A DNA stretch of 64,000 nucleotides, from contig OX637796.1 of the NCBI GenBank assembly GCA_951802425.1, positions 1,116,001 through 1,180,000 of the forward strand, in the 5' to 3' direction. The position numbers and the translations under genes are program-made. The notes beneath the pieces are model-generated. The model was not told the DNA's origin. It did no database searches and saw nothing but the letters and a program-made list of their open reading frames with translations. Each line of letters opens with the position of its first letter. Positions within the stretch are counted from its first letter, which is position 1. The DNA is from Clavaria fumosa. Its lineage: Eukaryota; Basidiomycota; Agaricomycetes; Agaricales; Clavariaceae. Shown here one piece after another: positions 1-9,610 of the stretch.

Positions 1-1143
1 CCGGGCCCTTGATCGCTACATCGTCTACGAATGGGATGGTTACGTGCGGAATTTCATCTTGTAGAACATGCGTGACGTCTCCATGCATAATCTGCGTCGC
101 GTTGGTGTATCCCATGGGGACGCAGGTGAGCCGTTTTGCTCCGAGAGGGGTTTGAAACGTGGTGAGGTCTCGGCTTCGTTCGTCCAGAGACCGCTGATCG
201 AAGGAGACGAAAAGGTCGAGTGATCCGTAACATCCGCGTCCGGCGAATGATTCCGCAAAAACCTCCATTATCGGGGGGACCGCGGAATCGCCGATAGTGA
301 TTTTGTTAAGCGGCTGGAGGTTGTGCACGAGTCGGAGAGACTTTCCGTCTTTCTTTAACACGCAAAACCACTGGGACCGATAAGAAGAGTTGGATTCTTC
401 ATAAACGCCGGCTGCGATCTTTTCCCGGATTACTTTGAGAACTTCGTCGTAAATACCGGGGGGAATCGGTATATTTTTGAAGATCCAAGGGATATGTTCG
501 ACTGTCGGGATAATAATCGGATCGAAGTATTTTGCGTCGAATCGTCCTTTTTCGGTCTCTTTCCAAGCGAAGGCGTCTTCCTGGGCTTTAATAAGATGGT
601 GAACGAGTTTTTCTTCCTCCGGCCATAAGAATCCGGTGGGGTTGGCGTTGTGCGTGTCTTTCCGGTTTTGAGTGTATCGAAGACCGGGGGTGAAATCGGG
701 GGGATGGGTCGGAAGAGTTGGCATATCGGCTAGGGGGTCCGGGTGTCGGCGTCGGACAATCCGGAATTCTTTGGGTACTGTCGCTTTGATCGGATTGACG
801 CGATTCGCGACTTTCTTATATTTCTTTCCCAAGTAAACTGGAAGAACGGCGTCCGTAGACAGGGAATTTATTTCGGGGGTTTTGTTGTACAAGGGGGTTG
901 CAACATTTGGACGCGACGGTTCACGTCCGATAGCGACTGGGGAATCAGCGGAATCGAGAGAAACGTCCGAGATACTGATACAGGGGAAGGGGTCGAGAGA
1001 GACTGGGTTTATAAGGGAAAACGATAAGGGAACGTGAACGGAAGTAGGAAAAATGGCTGGAGTCTCGTATCTGGGTATAGCTTCCGTGTCCGCATTGATC
1101 GGAGGTAAGTCCGTTGGTTTGCGGACATTCGAGGCTCCAGCTC
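1..1143 (-). CDS. Reverse transcriptase (pol) of tandem copy 1, partial
   Basis: This is the left, window-truncated copy of pol. The minus-strand frame that corresponds to pol of copy 2 stays open in the stretches I translated. It contains the conserved RT block SQWFCVL followed by a Lys-rich turn, and the MGYTNATQIMHGDVTH segment that in copy 2 precedes the FVDD active site. The frame is -1 relative to gag, whose stop is at 1144. In this copy the ATG that overlaps the gag stop in copy 2 is changed to AGA, but the pol frame remains open through the junction. The catalytic FVDD segment lies near base 1, so RNase H is outside the window. Confidence 0.7.
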
Positions 1144-3141
1144 TCAAAAATCCGGATGCGGTTTTTTGTTCTTCAAGGATTTGCGGATCGGGATTCGCTC
1201 CTTCGTTGGCACTATGATTCTTTCTCCGGTGTTTGGATCGTTGAGAATAAGGTCCTGGGCCCCGTGGGGATGGTCAATCGTTTGGGAACCGGTTAACATG
1301 AAAAACGGTCGTCCGACAAGAACCTCGCAGGGCAACGTGTCTGCTACTTGCATTTGAACATGGAATGTGCACGGACCGATCTGTAGGGGGAAATTCTTGA
1401 TGAGTCCGAGGGTCGGAGCGATGGTGCCATGAGAGGATTCCATGTGAATAACGTTCTCGGAGTGTAGTGGGTTGCCGAGTTTCTCCCAAACGTCTCTTCG
1501 CATTGCCACGATTGAGCTGCCTTGGTCGAGCAGGCACTCCGCGGCGATCCGGTTGTCCAATATCCCTTCTACGATGCGGAGCGGAGCAGCGTCGACGGCG
1601 ACAACAAGATCGGAGGTGTCCGGGACCGTAATGTTTGTATAGAGCGTATCCTGTACGACGGACGCGGTGACCGGAACGCGACGAGCGGTAACCACATCCT
1701 TCATCTTTTTGCGGATGTCTCCGGAAATGGCGAGTAGTTCGCGAGGTGTGACGCGGACTGGCATGTCGAGTGCGCGATCGAATACTTGTTGAACGGTTAC
1801 CGGATTTTCGATCGGAGCTTGGTAATGGTACTGGACGTCGGGTCGTTCGATTTTCTCCGGCTTTGATGGACGAGTGACCTGAGGCGGCGTAATAACAACG
1901 GCGGGTGGGGGCGGTAACCTAGATGGCTGAGGATCGGTATTCCTGGGTGTGGGTGCTTTCCTTTTGCCCTTGTCTACTTTCTTCGCGACATCGTTTGCAA
2001 AGGTGCGGACCATGTTTTCCAACACGGTATTCTCGTCATCTTCCTCGTCCGAATCGTCTTCCATGTCCGGGGGGTGAGCGGACTGTCCGATCGGCTGTGC
2101 TTCAAATACCGCGGTTGTCGCCGGTTGCGTGTTCTGGGATTGGTATGTAGCGTAGTACTTGTCGAAGCGCTCGGATAGGTTGTTCCCTGAGATAGTGCCT
2201 GGCAAATATCGTCCGGAGGGGAGACAAATCCTGCCTTCTGTGTTCCGTATACATTTGCCGGACTTAATGTATTCGAGGGCCTTCGGACAGGCACTAACAA
2301 AATGACCTATTTCCGAACAGAAATTACACGTCCGGCCTGCGGGAGAGTTCGTTGTCCGGGGAGCGGAGTGTCTTGCCGGTTCGAGAGATTGGGCTGTCAA
2401 AATCGATTCCAGGCGAGCCATTGTGGAAGCGAATGTTGCCCAGGCTGCGGACATATCAAATTCTTCCTTCTTGACTACCGGTTTCGTTTCTCTCCCGGGG
2501 GCTGAAGATGCGAGACGGACGGGTCCGGAAAGTTGATCGGTTGTCGCAGAGTGGGGGGACGTCGAGGAGAGAAGAAATTCAGCTGCACCATGTACTTCAT
2601 TCATGGGGTAAGGATCCTCCGGATGGTGGTTTGGTAGTATGATAGCGAGTCGGCTTTCGATCCGACGCCTTGTATGATCCCCAAATCCGAGGATGTAAAG
2701 TCGGTTCCTGTCATTTGTGGACATACGCTGTGATGTGATCAAGTGCGAGGTGATCCGGAGAAAGTCCCGATAGTATTCTCCGTGTTCTGCGCGCGTGTAA
2801 ACTCCCTTTTGGGCCGAGTCCGATATGAAACGGTCCAGGTCGGCGACGGAAAATAAGCGACCTCCATCAGATCCTGGATAAAGTCGTCGGACGGCCGCTT
2901 TGAAGGTATCCCACGTCCATACCGGGTCCGGGTCAGGTGAAAGAGTCTCCCAGAGGAGACACGTATCGGTGTCGAGATAGTGCTTGGCGTATCGAATTAA
3001 ATTGGGTTCTGGAACGTCCGGGTTGACGCCGGTGAGCACGATGTCGATGTCCTCGAAGTACCGGTTGAGGTGTGTCGGTACTCCGTCAAAGGCAGGGGCC
3101 CCGTGGGCGCCACGGAGCGGATATCTCGGTTGGTTGGCCAT
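1144..3141 (-). CDS. Gag-protease polyprotein of tandem copy 1 (intact, 665 aa)
   Basis: An uninterrupted 665-codon frame starts at an ATG (MANQPRYPLRG). Residues 1-230 are the capsid-like part. A CCHC zinc knuckle, CNFCSEIGHFVSAC, lies near residues 272-285 and would bind the RNA genome. A low-complexity acidic/proline stretch follows. Near residue 535 is a retropepsin-type motif, CLLDQGSSIVAM, in the D-x-G-S form seen in fungal Gypsy elements. Gag and protease are therefore in one frame and pol is in the -1 frame. The frame also stays open, without an ATG, for about 138 codons upstream to the LTR edge; see findings. Copy 2 carries the same gene with a stop codon. Confidence 0.85.
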   Translation of the reverse strand: MANQPRYPLRGAHGAPAFDGVPTHLNRYFEDIDIVLTGVNPDVPEPNLIRYAKHYLDTDTCLLWETLSPDPDPVWTWDTFKAAVRRLYPGSDGGRLFSVADLDRFISDSAQKGVYTRAEHGEYYRDFLRITSHLITSQRMSTNDRNRLYILGFGDHTRRRIESRLAIILPNHHPEDPYPMNEVHGAAEFLLSSTSPHSATTDQLSGPVRLASSAPGRETKPVVKKEEFDMSAAWATFASTMARLESILTAQSLEPARHSAPRTTNSPAGRTCNFCSEIGHFVSACPKALEYIKSGKCIRNTEGRICLPSGRYLPGTISGNNLSERFDKYYATYQSQNTQPATTAVFEAQPIGQSAHPPDMEDDSDEEDDENTVLENMVRTFANDVAKKVDKGKRKAPTPRNTDPQPSRLPPPPAVVITPPQVTRPSKPEKIERPDVQYHYQAPIENPVTVQQVFDRALDMPVRVTPRELLAISGDIRKKMKDVVTARRVPVTASVVQDTLYTNITVPDTSDLVVAVDAAPLRIVEGILDNRIAAECLLDQGSSIVAMRRDVWEKLGNPLHSENVIHMESSHGTIAPTLGLIKNFPLQIGPCTFHVQMQVADTLPCEVLVGRPFFMLTGSQTIDHPHGAQDLILNDPNTGERIIVPTKERIPIRKSLKNKKPHPDF

Positions 3142-3552
3142 TTGTATTGGTGCGTGGGGCGGTGAGTGAACTTCGTCTGGTGAATTCTGAGGTGTTTCGG
3201 GCGGGAAATGAAGGATGTCTGGTTCAAGGGGAAGTGGTGTAAGCGGTGAGTGTGGTTGTTCGAAGGTCTGTGGTAGTGAGGGATCCGGAGTGGTGAAACT
3301 CGTGTGGGAGTAGACAATGGATGAGATACTGGGAATGTCCGATGGAAGAAGGTGGGAAGTTTCAATTACTTCTCCGGGGGGTTCGGAGGGCGGTGGTTCT
3401 GTGATCGGATTCGGGTTTCGACTTCTCAGGCGTTCGGAGCGTCGAGGCTGAGGAGCGGATGAGCCTCTGGGAATCCTTGAGGGTGGTAGTGAAGACGTCT
3501 TGTTGAACGCCTCGCGGTGGGCTCCAGAATTGTAGTGGGTATTACGGTTCTT
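3142..3552 (-). other. Conserved ATG-less frame extension upstream of gag, copy 1
   Basis: The gag frame continues upstream of its first ATG with no stop until about 3560, adding about 138 codons but no ATG. The translated stretch is Pro/Ser-rich and includes RRSERLRSR and SDIPSISSIVYSHTS. Both are conserved in the corresponding frame of copy 2 (8243-8640), which is also open. Preservation of amino acids and openness in two diverged copies suggests that this leader is translated, by non-AUG initiation or after splicing. That is inference. Confidence 0.5.
3510..3526 (-). promoter_or_regulatory. Candidate tRNA primer-binding site, copy 1
   Basis: On the minus strand this reads TGGAGCCCACCGCGAGG, starting with the TGG expected opposite a tRNA CCA end. 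It sits 4 bases inside the candidate LTR end (CTACA). It is identical in copy 2 at 8611-8627 although the flanks differ. The tRNA was not identified. Confidence 0.4.
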
Positions 3553-4371
3553 GCTGCAACTGCTTGATTACAGTCAAGTCCTTCAGGGGTTCCTGTAAGG
3601 TGTTAGAGATTCACCAAACACCCTTGAGGATGTGGAGTATGAATTCAAAATATGTGAGAAATAGAAATATACGGTGTCCGGGATATTCTGCTATGTGTCC
3701 GATAAAATCCGATAAGGATGGTGCGATAAGACGAAGGGCCGGCAACGACGGAGGCCAGCGGATCGAAGGTTGCGACGACGGGTGAGCTTAGGTGAGGTTT
3801 CTAACAGAGAGAAGGGGTTCAGAAAGCTGTATTTCAGAGAGGTCCGGAGTGTACTTAAGTACAGTTCTGTAAGTACAGCAAATTGGAATGTACGGAAATG
3901 TCCGGAAAACACATGGAACAGCGCCATGTCGCGTGAAGGGTTACATGAAGGAGTTATATCACAAGGGAAATGAGTAGCTCGGAGGAATGAAATGTCCGAT
4001 AACTAGCAAATGTCCGGACCGCTCATAAACTGAAGGAAAGTGGGGCTGGTACAGCAAAGGGGTACTAAGAACAATGGACAAGGTACTGCAAAGGGTTTGA
4101 AACGTTTAAACGATTGAATGGTTGAAAGGGATCATAATATGAAATTTACAGCATGGTATATGAAATAAAGGAATGGGAATGGAATAGTGTGTATGTCGAG
4201 CGCTGACCGTGCTGGAGAGGTGAAATAGAGAGGCGTGGGCGGTGTGTGAGAGCGGTGGGCTGTGATCGTCACGGGGGATTGAAGACCGAAGTGTCCGACA
4301 TCGGACATGTATCGGATACTATCGGTCGTTATCGGACGGTGTCGGATCGTTATCGGTTCGTATCGCACGTA
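3531..4371 (-). repeat. LTR shared by the two tandem copies (left)
   Basis: This is a non-coding block of about 840 bp between the end of RNase H of copy 2 and the gag leader of copy 1, matching 8632-9460. On the minus strand the copies begin TACGTGCGATACG and TGCGTCCGATACG and end CTACA, close to the usual TG...CA ends. It carries many short motifs of the type TGTCCGGA/TGTCCGA and a cluster of TATCGGA-like repeats near 4290-4366. Exact ends are inferred; target-site duplications cannot be seen because the copies are fused. Confidence 0.65.
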
Positions 4372-6255
4372 ATTTCTTTGGATCGCAAAACATCCGGATA
4401 GTCGGTATCTGTCATGTTTCCGTGTTTAGATCGCATATGGTCCTTACACCGGTACGACCAAAGTGCGCGGAAGAGTCCGTATAATTCGATTTTTGCTTGA
4501 GAGTATCGGGCCTCGCATTCGTTCCAGGTAATCGAGCCGAATCTGGATGGGTATCGGATTCCATCTTGTCCGATTTGAAATAGCGCGAAGCCGACGGCGA
4601 TGTTGGACGAGTCGACGGCCATAATTACGGGCCGCCCAGAATGGTAATCGATTGGTCGAATGGCGGATGAGTTGACTATTGCGTGTTTAAGTCGGTCCAT
4701 TGAATTTTGCTCTTCTTCTTCGAACCTGAATGGGACGTCCTTACGAGTTAGGCTGACAAGTGGTCGGGCAAGTACGGCATAGTTTTTGATAAATATCCAG
4801 AGCAGTCTGCAGACGCCTAAAAATGATCGTACATCTGTAAGTGTTTCGCACGGAGGCCAGTCTCGAATGCGCTGAACATTGGAAGTGTCCAGAACTCACC
4901 CTTCATATGTGCACATGTGTCTGGTAACGATTGTTTCGGGGGTGCAAATTGTCGTTTTCTTGCCATTAAAGGTTCCTCCGACTATTTTGACTCGTTGGAG
5001 CACCCGGTTGACGTTATTCAAATGCTCCCAAACGAACCGCCATATTTGCGGATTCTCCGGGATCGTCTCGTAAGTGCCGTCCGGAAGCTCGTATCGGGTC
5101 TCCGGGCCCTTAATCGCTACATCGTCTACGAATGGGATGGTTACGTGCGGAATTTCGTCTTGGAGAATATGCGTGACATCTCCATGCATAATCTGCGTCG
5201 CGTTGGTGTATCCCATGGGGACGCAAGTGAGCCGTTTGGCTCCGAGAGGGGTTTGGAACGTGGTAAGGTCTCGACTCCGTTCGTCAAGGGACCGCTGATC
5301 GAAGGAGACGAAAAGGTCAAGTGATCTGTAGCATCCGCGTCCGGAGAATGATTCCGCAAAAACCTCCATTATCAGGGGAACCGCGGAGTCGCCGATAGTA
5401 ACTTTGTTCAACGGTTGGAGATTATGGACAAGTCGGAGGGACTTTCCGTCTTTCTTTAACACGCAAAACCACTGGGACCAGTAGGAGGAGTTGGATTCTT
5501 CGTATACTCCCGCAGCTATCTTTTCTCGGATGACCTTCAGGACTTCGTCGTAGATGCCAGGAGGAATCGGTATATTTTTGAAAATCCAGGGAACATGTTC
5601 AACTGTCGGGATGATGATCGGATCGAAGTATTTTGCGTCGAATCGTCCTTTTTCGGTCTCCGTCCAAGCGAAGGCATCCTCCTGGGCTTTAATCAGATAG
5701 TGAACGAGTTTTTCTTTGTCCGGCCATAAAAATCCGGTGGGGTTTGCATTATGCGCATCTTTCCGGTCTTGAGTATATCGGAGACCGGGGGTGAAATCGG
5801 GTGGGTGTGTTGGAAGTGTCGGTATATTGGCTAGGGGGTCTGGATGCCGGCATCGGACAATCCGGAATTCTTCGGGTACCGTTGCTTTGATCGGATTGAC
5901 GCGGTTTGCTACCTTCTTATATTTCTTTCCTAGGTAAACTGGCAAAAGGGTGTCCGTAGACGGGAAATTCATTTCGGAGGTATTGTTGTACAGAGGGTAT
6001 GCGATATTCGGATGCGTCGGTTCACATTCGATAGCGACCGGGGAATCAACGGAATCGAGAGAAACGTCCGAGAAACTGATACTGGGAATGGGATCGGGAG
6101 GTGCTAAATTTACAAGGGAAGACGATGAGAAATTTTGAACGGAAGTAGAAAAGATGGCTGGAGTCTCGTATTTGGGTATAGGTTCCGTGTCCACATCGAC
6201 CGGAGGTGAGTCCGTAGATTTGCGGATAATCGAGGCTCCAGCCATCAAAAATCCG
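4372..6255 (-). pseudogene. Pol (reverse transcriptase-RNase H) of tandem copy 2, one in-frame stop
   Basis: The pol frame starts at the gag/pol junction (6240-6258) and runs to the LTR. It holds the RT fingers and palm (WFCVLKKDGKSLRLVHNLQP, then the catalytic FVDDVAIKG) and the RT connection. It then has an RNase H segment with MAVDSSNIAVGFALFQ and KIELYGLFRALW. A single TGA at 4896-4898 interrupts the frame just after HMCTYEG, where a CGA arginine codon is the simplest ancestor. Downstream the same frame is open through RNase H and ends inside the LTR at 4350. No HHCC zinc finger or DDE integrase motif follows, so the family appears to lack integrase. Confidence 0.8.
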
Positions 6256-6258
6256 GAT
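6240..6258 (-). promoter_or_regulatory. Gag/pol junction: TTTTTGATG slip or stop-restart site
   Basis: The minus strand reads GGATTTTTGATGGC. Gag reads GAT TTT TGA (stop) and pol reads GGA TTT TTG ATG in the -1 frame. The run of five T would let a tRNA-Phe re-pair after a one-base slip at the stop. The TGATG overlap would also allow termination-reinitiation. Copy 1 keeps the T run but has TGAGAG, losing the ATG. Confidence 0.5.
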
Positions 6259-8242
6259 GCGGTTTCTGAAGTTTGAGGTTCTTCCGGATCGGGATTTGCT
6301 CCTTTGTCGGTACGATGATCCTTTCTCCAGTGTTCGGATTGTTCAGGATCAGGTCTTGGGCACCATGAGGATGGTCGATAGTTTGGGAGCCGGTAAGCAT
6401 AAAGAACGGGCGTCCGACGAGGACCTCGCAAGGTAGGGTATCAGTGACCTGCATTTGGACATGAAACGTGCATGGACCGATCTGCAAGGGAAAGTTCTTT
6501 ATCAGTCCGAGCGTCGGGGCGATGGTACCGTGTGAGGACTCCATATGAATTACGCGCTCGGAGTGCAGCGGATTACCGAGCTTCTCCCAAACGTCTCTTC
6601 GCATTGCCACGATCGAGCTGCCTTGATCGAGCAAGCACTCCGCGGCGATCCGGCTATCCAATATGCCTTCTACGATGCGGAGCGGAGCGGCATCGACAGC
6701 TACGACAAGATCGGAGGTGTCCGGGGTTGTAACATTTGTGTAGAGCGTATCCTGTATGACAGACGCGGTGATCAGAACTCGGCGGGCGGTAACCATATCC
6801 TTCATCTTTTTGTGGACGTCTCCGGAAATGGCAAGTAATTCACGGGGTGTCACACGGACCGGAATGTCGAGTGCGCGATCGAAAACTTGTTGAACGGTTA
6901 CCGGATTTTCTATCGGAGCTTGGTAATGATACTGGACGTCGGATCGTTCGATTCTTTCCGGCTTTGATGGGCGCGTGACCGGAGGCGAGGTAATGACAAC
7001 GGCGGGCGGAGGAGGTAACCTAGATGGCTGTGGATCGTTATTCCTGGGTGTGGGCGCTTTCCTTTTGCCCTTATCTACTTTCTTTGCCACATCGTTTGCA
7101 AAGGTGCGGACCATGTTTTCCAATGCGGTCGTCTCGTTATCTTCTTCTTCCGATTGGTCTTCCATGTACGGGGGGTGAGCGGATGGTCCGATCGGCTGTG
7201 CTTCAAATACCGCGGTTGTTGCCAGTTGCGTATTCTGGGATTGGTAGGTGGCGTAGTACTTGTCAAAGCGCTCTGATAGGTTATTTCCCACAATAGTGCC
7301 TGGCAAGTATCATCCGGAGGGAAGGCAAATTCTGCCTTCGGTGTTCCGTATACATTTACCAGACTTGATGTATTCGAGGGCCTTCGGACAGGCACTAACA
7401 AAATGACCTGGTTCCGAACAGAAATTACACGTCCGGCCTGCAGGGGAATTCGTCGTCCGAGGAGCAGAACGTTTTGCCTGTTCGAGAGACTGGGCTGATA
7501 AAATTGATTCGATGCGAGCCATTGTGGAGGCGAATGTCGCCAAGGCTGCGGACATATCAAATTCTTCCTTCTTGATCACTGGTTTCGTTTCTCTCCCGGG
7601 GGCTGCGGGTGCGAAGCGGATAGGTCCGGAGAATTGATCGGTTGTTACGGAGTGCGGGGAAGTTGAGGAGAGTAGAAATTCGGCTGCGGCATGAACCTCA
7701 TTCATCGGGTATGGGTCCTCCGGATGGTGATTAGGTAGTATAATCGCGAGCCGGCTCTCGATCCGGCGCCTAGTATGATCCCCAAATCCGAGGATGTAAA
7801 GCCGGTTTCTGTCATTTGTGGACATACGTTGGGAGGTGATCAGATGCGAGGTGATCCGAAGAAAGTCCCGGTAGTACTCTCCGTGTTCTGCGCATGTGTA
7901 AACCCCTTTTTGGGCCGAGTCTGATATGAAACGGTCCAAATCGGCGACAGAAAACAAACGACCGCCATCGGAGCCTGGATAAAGGCGTCGGACAGCCGCT
8001 TTGAAGGTTTCCCAGGTCCATACCGGGTCTGGGGCTGGTGTGAGGGTCTCCCAGAGGAGACATGTGTCTGTGTCGAGGTAATGCTTTGCGTACCGAATTA
8101 AATCGGCTTCTGGAATGTCTGGATTAATGCCGGTGAGTACGATGTCGATGTCCTCGAAATACCGGTTGAGATGGGTTGGTACTCCGTCAAAGGCGGGGGC
8201 CCCGTGAGCGCCACGGAGCGGATATCTCGGTTGGTTGGCCAT
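6245..8242 (-). pseudogene. Gag-protease of tandem copy 2, broken by one stop codon
   Basis: This is the same 665-codon gene as copy 1, starting MANQPRYPLRG at 8242. Residues 1-310 include the CCHC knuckle (CNFCSEPGHFVSAC). They are followed by a TGA at 7307-7309, after which the same frame continues for 353 codons with the DQGSS protease motif. Copy 1 has CGA (Arg) at that codon, so the break is a single C-to-T change at a CpG. Otherwise the frame is open, so the copy was inactivated recently compared with the age of the divergence between copies. Confidence 0.85.
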
Positions 8243-8640
8243 TTGTATTGCTGCGTGAGGAAGTTCTTGTACGGCGTCGAGAGGATTCTGTGGTTCGTCA
8301 GTTGGAAATTGTAAGGTGTTCAGTTCGAGGGGTAGTGGTGTGAGCGGTGAGTGTGGTTCTTCGAAGATTTGTGGTAATGAGGTAACCGGGGTGGCGAAGC
8401 TCGTGTGGGAGTAAACAATGGATGAAATACTGGGAATGTCTGATGGAAGGAAGTGGGAAGTTTCAATTACTTCTCCGGGAGGTTCGGAGTGCGGTGGTTC
8501 TGTGATTCGATCCGGGTTTCGACTTCTCAGACGTTCGGAGCGTCGAGGCTGGAAAGCGGAGGAACCTCTGGGAATCCTTGAAGGCTGTAGTGAAGACGTT
8601 GTTACGACCCCCTCGCGGTGGGCTCCAAAATTGTAGTAGG
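8243..8640 (-). other. Conserved ATG-less frame extension upstream of gag, copy 2
   Basis: This is the counterpart of 3142-3552. The gag frame is open back to the candidate primer-binding site with no ATG, and the peptide keeps RRSERLRSR and SDIPSISSIVYSHTS. The stretch differs from copy 1 by several substitutions and short length changes, yet no stop has appeared. Confidence 0.5.
8611..8627 (-). promoter_or_regulatory. Candidate tRNA primer-binding site, copy 2
   Basis: This is the same 17-mer as at 3510-3526 (minus strand TGGAGCCCACCGCGAGG), again just inside the LTR end. Identity in both copies supports function. The primer tRNA is unknown. Confidence 0.4.
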
Positions 8641-9460
8641 CTGTACAGGTGTTGGCTGCAAATAGGTGTTCGCGGCCGGGTTCTTCAGGGGGTCTTATTG
8701 CACAACGGGTATACTAGACAGAACCTTGGAGGATATGGAGGTTGAGTGCAAAAGGTTCAGAGAGTGAAAATATACGTTGTCCGGAGTATCCGGTATCGGA
8801 TCCGATAGAGTCCAATGTTTGGATCAAAGGTTTGAGGGGCCGGCGACGACGAAGGCCAGCGGATCAATAGGTACGACAAAAGGTGAGCTTGCTAAAAATC
8901 ACAGCACGATGTGGGCGTTCAAAAGCTGGATTTCCATATAGTCCGAAGTGTGCTTAAGTACAGTTCTGTAAGTACAGCAAATTGGAATGTATGGAAATGT
9001 CCGGAAAACATATGGAACAGCGCCATGTCGCATGAAGGGTTACATGAGGGAGTTATATCACAAGGGAATTGAGTAGCTTGGAGGAATGAAATGTCCGATG
9101 AGTAGCACATGTCCGGACCGCTCGTAAACTGAAGGAAAGTGGGGCTGGTACAGCAAAGGGGTATTAGGAACAATGGGCAAAGTACTGCAAAGGGTTGGAA
9201 ACGTTCAAATGATTGAATGGTTGAAAGGGATCACAATATGAAATTTACAGCATGTTATATGAAATAAAGGAATGGGAATGGAATAATGAGTATGTCGAGC
9301 GCTGACCATGCTGGAGTGATGAAATAGAAAGGCGTGGGCGGTGTGTGAGACCTGCGGGCTGTGATCTTCACGGGGAGTTGGAGACCGGAGAGTCCAATGT
9401 CGGATAAGTATCGGTCATTATCGGATGGTGTCGGATTGTTATCGGATCGTATCGGACGCA
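8632..9460 (-). repeat. LTR upstream of tandem copy 2 (right)
   Basis: This is the second LTR of the array, about 829 bp, matching 3531-4371 with scattered substitutions and small indels. To its right are about 85 bp of RNase H coding sequence (9461-9545) from a third copy, which shows the array once extended further right. Confidence 0.65.
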
Positions 9461-9545
9461 ATTACTTTGGATCCCGAAATATCCGGATGATCGGTATCTG
9501 TCATGTTTCTATGTTCAAACCGCATATTATCCTTACAGTGGTAGG
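9461..9545 (-). pseudogene. RNase H stub of a third tandem copy
   Basis: The bases match 4372-4445, the end of pol of copy 2, in the same position relative to the LTR. The match stops near 9545, where unrelated sequence begins; this is the right break-point of the array. Confidence 0.6.
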
Positions 9546-9610
9546 GTCGCAGTGGGTCGCGCGGGGGTTGCAATGGGTTGCGGTGTCTGTTCCATGACTA
9601 TCGCATCAAA

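Larger units (their letters stand above)
1..9545 (-). mobile_element. Tandem array of an LTR retrotransposon family (two copies plus a stub)
   Basis: Bases 1-4440 match about 5102-9545 at a nearly constant offset of about 5.1 kb, so two copies lie head to tail on the minus strand. Reading right to left: a stub of a third copy's RNase H (9461-9545), LTR (about 8632-9460), gag-protease (8242-6245), reverse transcriptase and RNase H (to about 4372), LTR (about 3531-4371), gag-protease (3141-1144) and reverse transcriptase running off the left edge. Adjacent copies share one LTR. The gag zinc knuckle, DQGS protease motif and FVDD reverse transcriptase box identify an LTR element, Gypsy/Ty3-like by inference. 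The copies differ at many positions, so the array is not very recent. No integrase motif is seen between RNase H and the LTR. Confidence 0.85.

Noticed and set aside
743..1296. Plus-strand open frames over the retroelement gag/pol
   Set aside because: They lie antisense to the recognisable gag-pol frame, begin at GTG or within coding DNA, and show no protein-like pattern.
2997..3365. Minus-strand 122-aa frame overlapping the gag start
   Set aside because: It is a shadow of the gag leader in another frame; the gag-frame peptide is the one conserved in copy 2.
4132..4368. Open frame inside the LTR
   Set aside because: The sequence is the LTR itself, rich in TATCGG repeats. The frame in the other copy is differently broken.
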